This document shows, one piece after another, positions 1 through 4,746 of a DNA stretch of 5,368 nt. The stretch lies in assembly GCA_025922795.1 (NCBI GenBank), contig JAICHC010000245.1, positions 1 to 5,368 on the forward strand, in the 5' to 3' direction. How positions within the stretch are numbered: position 1 is the stretch's first letter; every line of letters starts with the position of its first letter. The stretch comes from Candidatus Binatia bacterium (GTDB taxonomy: Bacteria; Desulfobacterota_B; Binatia; UBA9968). The position numbers and the translations under genes are program-made. Under the pieces are notes generated by a model. That model saw only the letters and a list, made by a program, of their open reading frames with translations. It made no database searches and was not told where the DNA came from.

Positions 1-46
1 TCCAAGCCCAGGCAAAGCGTCTGTGCGCTATCGGCCACCACCCGAT

Positions 47-77
47 CCACGCCCGAGGTGCTTAATTTTGGGCGTGG
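47..77. repeat. Inverted repeat, 8-bp GC-rich stem with 15-base loop
   Basis: CCACGCCC at 47-54 pairs perfectly with GGGCGTGG at 70-77 around an AT-rich 15-base loop. In plus-strand RNA two more pairs are possible (a G-U at 46/78 and A-U at 45/79). No T-run follows on either strand, so it is not a canonical intrinsic terminator. It lies across the TAA (63-65) of a short plus-strand frame from the left edge, so a 3'-end role for an unseen gene is possible but unproven. Confidence 0.5.
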
Positions 78-264
78 GTGCGAAAACGTCCGTTGAGTCC
101 TGGTGCCTGCGCTTTCCACGACTCGCCCCTTCGTCCCAATAGGTCTACTAACTAACGAACTCCTTAATAATGTGAGAAGAGCCCTCGTGACTTGGACCTC
201 GGCGGCCTGATTCCTCGCACCAACGAGCCGCAAGACTCCTCTTAAAATCACGGTTTTTGCCGAG

Positions 265-293
265 CTATATATATTCGGGGGTTCCCCCTATAG
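265..293. repeat. Nested inverted repeat: CTATA ... GGGGG-TT-CCCCC-TATAG
   Basis: GGGGG (277-281) and CCCCC (284-288) are separated by only two T bases. They are flanked by an outer pair, CTATA (265-269) and TATAG (289-293), with seven unpaired bases on the left side. The two-base centre is too tight for a normal RNA hairpin, so this may be a protein-binding palindrome, a cruciform-prone site or an element end. The adjacent TATATATATT (266-275) is the most AT-rich part of the region and could also serve as a -10 element, but I found no good -35 partner. Confidence 0.4.
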
Positions 294-294
294 G

Positions 295-323
295 CTTGTC
301 AACCGCAACCACAACTTGACAAC
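295..323. promoter_or_regulatory. Paired TTGNCAA palindromes 20 bp apart upstream of hsp20 (candidate operator)
   Basis: CTTGTCAAC (295-303) and CTTGACAAC (315-323) match at 8 of 9 positions and begin exactly 20 bp apart, about two helical turns, so they face the same side of DNA. Each core, TTGTCAA and TTGACAA, is itself a palindrome (TTG-N-CAA), and the two are reverse complements of each other. The second copy contains the candidate -35 hexamer TTGACA (316-321), so a bound regulator could occlude polymerase. It does not match the CIRCE element (TTAGCACTC-N9-GAGTGCTAA) or the HspR HAIR site (CTTGAGT-N7-ACTCAAG), so the regulator is unknown. Confidence 0.4.
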
Positions 324-342
324 TCCCAAAGGCGTATTTAAT
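316..342 (+). promoter_or_regulatory. Candidate promoter of hsp20
   Basis: A perfect -35 hexamer TTGACA (316-321) is followed after 15 bases by TTTAAT (337-342), a 5/6 match to the -10 consensus. The spacer is shorter than the ideal 17; at 17 bases the -10 would be the poorer TAATTT (339-344). The predicted start point is near 349-351, giving a 5' leader of about 30 bases that still holds the ribosome binding site. I saw no convincing sigma32-type -10 (CCCCATNT) at the right distance, so heat-shock sigma control is not supported. The TTG at 316 is in frame with hsp20 but is better explained as this -35 element than as a start codon. Confidence 0.45.
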
Positions 343-371
343 TTTTTTTCAGCTAATTTGCCGAAGGGAGG
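342..371 (+). promoter_or_regulatory. Candidate RNA thermometer: U8C tract complementary to the hsp20 Shine-Dalgarno
   Basis: T8C at 342-350 can pair without interruption with GAAGGGAGG at 363-371, giving nine pairs: one G-C, three A-U and five G-U. The 12-base loop (351-362) can add a two-pair extension, G352-C361 and C353-G360. The whole ribosome binding site would be masked by a weak stem of the sort that melts on warming, which resembles fourU-type thermometers known in front of heat-shock and virulence genes. The caveat is that the promoter at 316-342 would start transcription near 349 and leave out most of the U tract, so this works only if transcription starts further upstream. Confidence 0.35.
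365..371 (+). promoter_or_regulatory. Ribosome binding site that fixes the hsp20 start
   Basis: AGGGAGG at 365-371 is a strong Shine-Dalgarno sequence lying seven bases before the ATG at 379. It selects this ATG over the in-frame TTG at 316, which has no comparable site and would add a 21-residue N-terminus unlike the family. Confidence 0.85.
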
Positions 372-378
372 ATCAGTT

Positions 379-825
379 ATGGAATTAGTCCGATGGGAAC
401 CGTTTACAGGGTTGAATACAATTCAGTCACGGATCAACGAGCTGTTCGACGAAACCTTCGGTCGCTCGCGAACATTTGCGAATGCAAACAGCGGGGTCTG
501 GGTTCCTCCTGTGGACGTGCTTGAAAGCCGGGACTCTTACCTCATTCGTGCAGAGCTTCCCGGAATGAAAAGGGAAGATTTTAACCTCGAGGTAAGAGAG
601 GGAACGTTGACGTTGAGCGGTGAAAGAAGGTTCGAAGAACCCGCCAAGGGCGTCGAGTACCACCGGATCGAGCGAGTATCGGGTAAATTTGCGCGCTCCT
701 TCTCGCTGCCGCACACGGTCAAAAGCGATGAGATCAAAGCGAGCTATCGCGATGGGATTCTCGAGATTCACGTGCCGAAAGCCGAGGACGCCAAGCCGAA
801 GCAGATTGCCGTCAACATTCATTGA
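379..825 (+). CDS. Small heat-shock protein, Hsp20 / alpha-crystallin family
   Basis: An ATP-independent cytoplasmic holdase that forms oligomers and binds unfolding proteins until DnaK or ClpB refolds them. The product is 148 residues, typical of bacterial class A small Hsps. The N-terminal arm (residues 1-40: MELVRWEPF, then an amphipathic IQSRINELFDETF helix) is followed by the alpha-crystallin domain at about 41-135. That domain contains VPPVDVLES, YLIRAELPGMKREDF, an LTLSGERR strand, and the signature A-x4-GIL segment (ASYRDGILEIHVPK, 121-134). The C-terminal tail KPKQIAVNI carries the I-x-V/I anchor (I143, V145, I147) that docks on a neighbouring subunit. The start is the ATG behind a strong Shine-Dalgarno. 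It is monocistronic, convergent with pyrF, and has elaborate upstream control signals. No key element is missing. Similar Hsp20 genes are often multicopy, so I give no numbered symbol. Confidence 0.95.
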   Translation: MELVRWEPFTGLNTIQSRINELFDETFGRSRTFANANSGVWVPPVDVLESRDSYLIRAELPGMKREDFNLEVREGTLTLSGERRFEEPAKGVEYHRIERVSGKFARSFSLPHTVKSDEIKASYRDGILEIHVPKAEDAKPKQIAVNIH

Positions 826-892
826 TCGTTAGGCGCAATGGTGTGACACGGAGAACCGGCTTCCCTGGGTTTGGGCGTGCGCTCGGGGCGGC

Positions 893-1648
893 TTATGTGC
901 CACCCTGGGCCATCTGGGCGACGATCGCGCGCGCGGCGCCGATTGGGTCACCGGCTTCAATGATCGGCCGGCCGACCACGATGTAATCGACCCCCGCGCG
1001 CACCGCCTCGGCCGGCGTCATGATGCGTTGCTGATCGTTGCGGCCGGCCTCGACTGGGCGGATGCCAGGCGTGACGATGACGAAACGGCGGCCGCAAGCG
1101 GCGCGAATGTCGCCGACCTCGTGCGGCGACGCGACCACACCGTCCATCCCAGCTTCTTTCGTCAACAGCGCGAGCCGCACGACTTGATCGGCGACTTTAC
1201 GCTCGACGCCGACGCGCTGCAGATCGTCCTGATTCAAACTGGTTAACACCGTGACCGCGAGCATGATCGGCCGGCGTCGTTTTTCCTGACGGCAGACGCG
1301 CTCGACTTCTTTGACGGTCGTGCGCATCATCTCCAAACTCCCGGACGCGTGAACGTTGAACATTTTGACGCCGAGCCGCGTTGCTTCGATGGCGGCTTTG
1401 GCGACGGTATTGGGAATGTCATGAAATTTGAGATCGAGGAAGATCTCGCCGCCGAGCTGCTGGATCAACTGCACGGCTTGGGGCCCGGCGTGGGTGAAAA
1501 GCTGCTTGCCGATCTTGAACATGCCGAGTTCTCCGGCGAGCAGTTGCACAAGACTTTTGGCCTGATCCAGCGTGTCGACATCGAGGGCGACGATCAATCG
1601 CTCGCGCATGGAACCGCGTTTACGCACAAGCTCGAGCTTCGAAGCCAT
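893..1648 (-). CDS. pyrF: Orotidine 5'-phosphate decarboxylase
   Basis: Catalyses the last step of de novo pyrimidine synthesis, OMP to UMP plus CO2, in the cytoplasm. The 251-residue product is a single TIM barrel of the bacterial short type. It starts its fold at LIVALDVDT (18-26), continues through MFKIGKQLF (43-51), and carries the catalytic signature DLKFHDIPNTV (72-82) with Asp72, Lys74 and Asp77. Further motifs are FNVHASG (97-103), VTPGIRP (192-198) and the phosphate-binding VGRPI with Arg228. The ATG at 1648 lies only 2 bases after the proS stop (TAA 1653-1651), which points to cotranscription and probably translational coupling, since the upstream sequence has only a weak AGG. An internal ATG at 1609 (residue 14, MRERLIVALDVD) would give 238 residues with an N-terminus nearer the family norm, but it too lacks a clear Shine-Dalgarno. 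The first 13 residues are basic and unconserved-looking, so the start is uncertain while the identity is not. Confidence 0.96.
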   Translation of the reverse strand: MASKLELVRKRGSMRERLIVALDVDTLDQAKSLVQLLAGELGMFKIGKQLFTHAGPQAVQLIQQLGGEIFLDLKFHDIPNTVAKAAIEATRLGVKMFNVHASGSLEMMRTTVKEVERVCRQEKRRRPIMLAVTVLTSLNQDDLQRVGVERKVADQVVRLALLTKEAGMDGVVASPHEVGDIRAACGRRFVIVTPGIRPVEAGRNDQQRIMTPAEAVRAGVDYIVVGRPIIEAGDPIGAARAIVAQMAQGGT

Positions 1649-1650
1649 GT

Positions 1651-3378
1651 TTATGCCTGAAGCGTTTCGTTGAGAATTGTTCTGAGCCGCTCGGCCCCGT
1701 CGGCAATCGGAATCTCGTTACTTTTGCCGTCGCGTCGGCGCCGCAATTCTAGATAACCCTTTTCCAATCCTTTGGCGCCGATCGTCACACGCAGGGGAAT
1801 GCCGATCAGATCGGCATCTTTGAATTTCACGCCGGGGCGTTCGTCCCGATCGTCCAGCAGCACTTCCACGCCCTGCGCTTGCAGCTCCTGATAGAGCTTA
1901 TCGGCCGCCTCGCGGATCGCTCTGTCTTTGTAATTGATCGGCAGCAGCAGAATCTGAAACGGCGCAATGGACAACGGCCAGATAATCCCGTCGGCATCGT
2001 GGTTCTGCTCGATCGCCGCGGCGACCATGCGGCTGATACCGATGCCATAACAGCCCATCTCAATAGGGCGTTCGCGTCCTTCGGCGTCGAGGTAGGTGGC
2101 GCCCATGGCTTCGCTATACTTGGTTCCGAGATAAAACACCTGGCCGACTTCAATGCCGCGGTGGGTTTCCAGCGAGCCGCCATCGCAACGCGGGCAGGGA
2201 TCGCCAGCGCCCGCGAGGCGCAGATCGGCAAAAGCTGCCGGCGTGAAGTCGCGCTCCTGATCGACCTGAACCCAATGAGCGTCGATTTCGTTGGCGCCGG
2301 TAACCGCGCCGCGCATGCCATGGACGCCGAGATCGGCGATCATCCGCAGTTTCAAACCGATCGGTCCCAAAAAACCGGGCGCGACGCCCGCAGCTTCAGC
2401 CACCGCCGCCTCATCTGCCAGGGTCAAATCCGTGGATTTCAAAAGCGCGCGAAACTTGAGCTCGTTGATCTCGTGGTCTCCGCGCACCAACGCGGCAACC
2501 AACTCATCGTCGTCGATCCGATAAACCAGTGTCTTGATAAACCTGTCGGCGGGTAGCTTGAGAAACTCGGCGACCTCGGCAACTGTCTTTTTCCCCGGAG
2601 TCGAAACTTTTTCCAGAGGCGGGGGATCCTCGGCAATATCGCGCCCATCGGGCCGTCGCGCTTTGACCTCGGCCTTCTCGATATTGGCCGCATAATCGCA
2701 GCTATTGCAGCTGACGATGGCGTCTTCGCCGGACTCGGCGAGCACTTGGAATTCATGGGACACGCTGCCGCCGATGGCTCCGGTATCGGCTTCAACGGGA
2801 CGAAAGCTCAAACCGCAGCGAGTGAAGATCCGCTTGTAGGTTTGAACCATGCTGTCGTATTCGCGCCAGCAGTCTTCCACATCGGTGTGAAAGCTGTACG
2901 CGTCCTTCATGATAAATTCGCGACCGCGCATCAGCCCGAACCGGGGACGCACCTCGTCCCTAAACTTGGTCTGGATCTGATAGAGATTAAACGGCAGCTC
3001 TCGATAGGAACGAACCGAACGTCGCACCAGGTCGGTGATAATTTCCTCATGGGTCGGACCGAGGCAGAAGTCGCGTTCGTGGCGATCTTTGAAACGCAGC
3101 AGCTCCTTGCCGTACATCTCCCAGCGCCTGCTCTCCTGCCACAGCTCGGCGGGCGAGCAGATCGGCATCAAAAGCTCCTGGGCTCCCGCCCGGTCCATTT
3201 CCTGGCGCACGATTTGTTCGATCTTGCGGATGACTTTGAGCGCCAACGGAAGATAATCGTAAATGCCACGGCTAATTTGGCGAATGAATCCCGCGCGCAC
3301 GAGCAGTTTGTGGCTTATAACTTCGGCGTCAGCCGGATCCTCCTTGACGGTGGGCAAGAGGGTTTTGCTCCAACGCAT
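1651..3378 (-). CDS. proS: Prolyl-tRNA synthetase, bacterial type with editing domain
   Basis: Charges tRNA-Pro with proline using ATP and clears mischarged Ala-tRNA-Pro. The 575 residues match the bacterial ProS length (E. coli is about 572). The N-terminus MRWSKTLLPTVKEDPADAEVIS leads into the class II catalytic core. Motif 1 lies around residues 60-75, and motif 2 at about 138-164 (TKFRDEVRPRFGLMRGREF, with Arg140). The INS editing insertion spans roughly 225-390: a CNSC pair, then ADRFIKTLVYR with the conserved Lys282, VRGDHEINE (298-306) and FLGPIGL. The core resumes with CPRCDGG and RGIEVGQVFYLGTKYSEAMG, then motif 3 GCYGIGISRMV (442-452, Arg450). The C-terminal anticodon-binding domain begins near 470 (APFQILLLPI) and includes LDDRDERPGVKFKDADLIGIP. 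The ATG at 3378 is conventional, but no strong Shine-Dalgarno precedes it and a 13-bp palindrome sits where one would be. pyrF follows 2 bases downstream. Confidence 0.97.
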   Translation of the reverse strand: MRWSKTLLPTVKEDPADAEVISHKLLVRAGFIRQISRGIYDYLPLALKVIRKIEQIVRQEMDRAGAQELLMPICSPAELWQESRRWEMYGKELLRFKDRHERDFCLGPTHEEIITDLVRRSVRSYRELPFNLYQIQTKFRDEVRPRFGLMRGREFIMKDAYSFHTDVEDCWREYDSMVQTYKRIFTRCGLSFRPVEADTGAIGGSVSHEFQVLAESGEDAIVSCNSCDYAANIEKAEVKARRPDGRDIAEDPPPLEKVSTPGKKTVAEVAEFLKLPADRFIKTLVYRIDDDELVAALVRGDHEINELKFRALLKSTDLTLADEAAVAEAAGVAPGFLGPIGLKLRMIADLGVHGMRGAVTGANEIDAHWVQVDQERDFTPAAFADLRLAGAGDPCPRCDGGSLETHRGIEVGQVFYLGTKYSEAMGATYLDAEGRERPIEMGCYGIGISRMVAAAIEQNHDADGIIWPLSIAPFQILLLPINYKDRAIREAADKLYQELQAQGVEVLLDDRDERPGVKFKDADLIGIPLRVTIGAKGLEKGYLELRRRRDGKSNEIPIADGAERLRTILNETLQA

Positions 3379-3569
3379 AACAGTAATCGTTACTTGGCGC
3401 CGTTCGTATCGCTACACTTGAAAGTTTTTCACCACCCGCGCGGCGCAGGGTTTCGCTTCCGCATCCCTCTATGACTCAGCACCCCGGTTTACTTTAGCCA
3501 TGCGGCTAAAGGTAAAGGCATCGCGCCGAGCTAACTCAAGCGGATCTAGTGCAGTATGGGGAGAGGGAA
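3379..3569 (-). other. 191-base ispG-proS gap with hairpin and two small palindromes
   Basis: This non-coding gap, read on the minus strand, leads into proS. It holds a 12-bp hairpin (3488-3516) and two 13-bp palindromes close to the proS start: TGAAA-N3-TTTCA (3419-3431) and AGTAA-N3-TTACT (3382-3394). The latter lies 4-16 bases before the ATG, across the ribosome-binding position. I could not find a good sigma70 promoter here, so proS may depend on readthrough from the ispG promoter. A GGGTGGT (3437-3431, minus strand) faintly recalls the T-box core, but the rest of a T-box leader is absent. Confidence 0.5.
3488..3516. repeat. Hairpin, 12 bp with ATGC loop, between ispG and proS
   Basis: CTTTAGCC (3492-3499) and GGCTAAAG (3504-3511) form a perfect 8-bp stem around a 4-base loop. 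After a single bulged G (3512), TTTA (3488-3491) pairs with TAAA (3513-3516) for four more pairs. It lies about 55 bases beyond the ispG stop. No T-run follows on the minus strand (the next bases are CCGGGG), so it is not a canonical intrinsic terminator. It could stabilise the ispG mRNA 3' end, pause polymerase, or be one copy of a dispersed REP-like palindrome; one window cannot decide. Confidence 0.65.
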
Positions 3570-4667
3570 TCAACCGTCCGCGGCCGCCGCTTGCGTATCC
3601 GTTTTTTCGGCGGCAAATTTTTCCACTTCTTCCATCAGAGCATCGACGATCTCAGCTTCGGGGACTTTGCGGATGACTTCGCCGCGTTTAAAGATCAAGC
3701 CGATGCCTTTACCGCCAGCGACGCCGAGGTCCGCCGCACGCGCCTCGCCCGGACCATTGACCTCGCAACCCATCACCGCCACGTGAATGTCCAAATTGCG
3801 GTAAGGCAACATTTTTTCTTCCACCTTCTTGGCCAAACCGACGAGATCGACGTCGGCACGGCCGCACGAAGGACAGGCGACGAACGTGAGACCCGCTTCT
3901 CTGAGCTGCAGAGCCTTGAGGATTTCAGTACCGACGCGCACTTCTTCCACCGGATCGGCGGCCAGCGAGACGCGAATGGTGTCGCCGATTCCTTCGGCCA
4001 GCAGCGTGCCTAAACCGACGGCGGACTTGATTGTGCCGACCGTCGGTGTGCCGGCCTCCGTAACGCCGAGATGGAGTGGATAATCGACCTGCTCGGCGAA
4101 CATCCGATAGGCTTCGATCATCATCAGCGGATCGGAGGCTTTGAGCGAGACTTTAATTTCTTGATAGCCGACGTCTTCGAGAATGCGGATGTGCCGCAAA
4201 CCGCTTTGAACCATGCCCTCGGCGCTCGGTCCGTGGTATTTTTGCAACAAATCCTTTTCCAGGGAACCGGCGTTAACGCCGATACGAATTGGAATTTTTC
4301 GCTCGGAGGCGGCTTTCACCACTTCTTCCACGTACCTGCGCGCGCCAATATTGCCGGGATTGAGACGTAATCCGTCGACGCCCTGCTCGATCGCAATCAA
4401 TGCCAGTTTATAATTGAAGTGAATGTCGGCCACCAGCGGAATGCGAATCCTCTTTTTGATCTCCTGCAACTGTTCTGCAGCTTCGCGCACCGGCACGGCG
4501 CAACGCACGATTTCGCAACCGGCCGCCTCGAGATCCCAGATTTGTTGCACGGTAGCGCGCACATCACGGGTATCGGTCTTGGTCATCGATTGAACGGTGA
4601 TGGGCGCATCGCCGCCGATTTTGACCTTGCCGAGCTGAATTTGCCGGGTTTTACGGCGTTTAATCAC
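3570..4667 (-). CDS. ispG: 4-hydroxy-3-methylbut-2-en-1-yl diphosphate synthase (MEP pathway)
   Basis: Converts 2-C-methyl-D-erythritol 2,4-cyclodiphosphate to HMBPP, the penultimate step of the MEP route to IPP and DMAPP, using a [4Fe-4S] cluster and reduced flavodoxin or ferredoxin. The 365 residues match the short bacterial form (E. coli is 372). The TIM-barrel half has VQSMTKTDTRD (25-35), PLVADIHF (77-84) and GLRLNPGNIG (99-108). The C-terminal cluster domain has ACPSCGR (Cys265, Cys268) and MGCEVNGPGEA (Cys301, Glu308), so all cluster ligands are present. The last 15 residues are an Ala/Asp-rich unconserved tail. The start must be the GTG at 4667: an in-frame TGA lies at 4712-4710, no other start codon occurs between them, and the next ATG is inside the conserved VQSM motif. 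There is no Shine-Dalgarno, and a good promoter places the transcription start on this GTG. Confidence 0.97.
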   Translation of the reverse strand: MIKRRKTRQIQLGKVKIGGDAPITVQSMTKTDTRDVRATVQQIWDLEAAGCEIVRCAVPVREAAEQLQEIKKRIRIPLVADIHFNYKLALIAIEQGVDGLRLNPGNIGARRYVEEVVKAASERKIPIRIGVNAGSLEKDLLQKYHGPSAEGMVQSGLRHIRILEDVGYQEIKVSLKASDPLMMIEAYRMFAEQVDYPLHLGVTEAGTPTVGTIKSAVGLGTLLAEGIGDTIRVSLAADPVEEVRVGTEILKALQLREAGLTFVACPSCGRADVDLVGLAKKVEEKMLPYRNLDIHVAVMGCEVNGPGEARAADLGVAGGKGIGLIFKRGEVIRKVPEAEIVDALMEEVEKFAAEKTDTQAAAADG

Positions 4668-4673
4668 AGGCTC

Positions 4674-4702
4674 ACTATAGAGAACGGTTCGGAGCGGGTC
4701 AA
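4674..4702 (-). promoter_or_regulatory. Sigma70-type promoter of ispG
   Basis: On the minus strand, TTGACC (4702-4697, 5/6 match to the -35) is followed by a 17-base spacer and TATAGT (4679-4674, 5/6 match to the -10). Counting seven bases beyond the -10 puts +1 at G4667, the first base of the ispG start codon. The element lies wholly within the 79-base gap between jag and ispG, which supports ispG-proS-pyrF having its own transcription unit separate from jag. The +1 position is inferred from spacing only. Confidence 0.75.
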
Positions 4703-4746
4703 CAAAGCATCATCCGGGCACGAGTTGGTCGCGCAACCACCGCCGG

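Larger units (their letters stand above)
1..294. other. Region without a confident gene; structured, with a minus-strand frame open to the left edge
   Basis: No gene is recognised here. On the minus strand one frame has no stop from 287 to the window edge (95 codons), after a TAG at 290-288. Possible starts are GTG at 251-249 and TTG at 233-231. The first half uses AGG, AGA, AGT and TTA codons that are rarer in the neighbouring genes, so it may be untranslated; the last part, ending VVADSAQTLCLGL, has a more normal composition. On the plus strand a 20-codon frame entering at the left edge stops at 63-65 and is equally unrecognised. Minus-strand RNA could fold into GCGG-CTCG / CGAG-CCGC (roughly 230-195, with an 8-base bulge) and into the hairpin at 47-77. 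I see no tRNA, tmRNA, RNase P or SRP RNA hallmarks. Confidence 0.5.

Noticed and set aside
316..378. TTG at 316 as the hsp20 start
   Set aside because: It has no Shine-Dalgarno, would add 21 non-family residues, and is better explained as the -35 hexamer. The ATG at 379 has a strong, well-spaced site.
240..378. CIRCE, HAIR or sigma32 promoter before hsp20
   Set aside because: No TTAGCACTC/GAGTGCTAA pair, no CTTGAGT-N7-ACTCAAG, and no CTTGAA paired with CCCCATNT at valid spacing. CCCCCTATAG near 284-293 is suggestive but lacks a -35 partner.
826..892. Bidirectional terminator between hsp20 and pyrF
   Set aside because: I found no stem of useful length followed by a T-run on either strand in this 67-base gap.
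1879..2556. 225-codon plus-strand open frame
   Set aside because: It lies wholly antisense to the well-supported proS and its translation shows no recognisable family; it is a shadow of a GC-rich gene.
2746..3474. 242-codon plus-strand open frame
   Set aside because: Antisense to the start of proS and its upstream gap, with no family resemblance or ribosome binding site that I could support.
3379..3569. T-box leader before proS
   Set aside because: Only GGGTGGT resembles the T-box core; there is no full conserved T-box, specifier stem or terminator with U-run.
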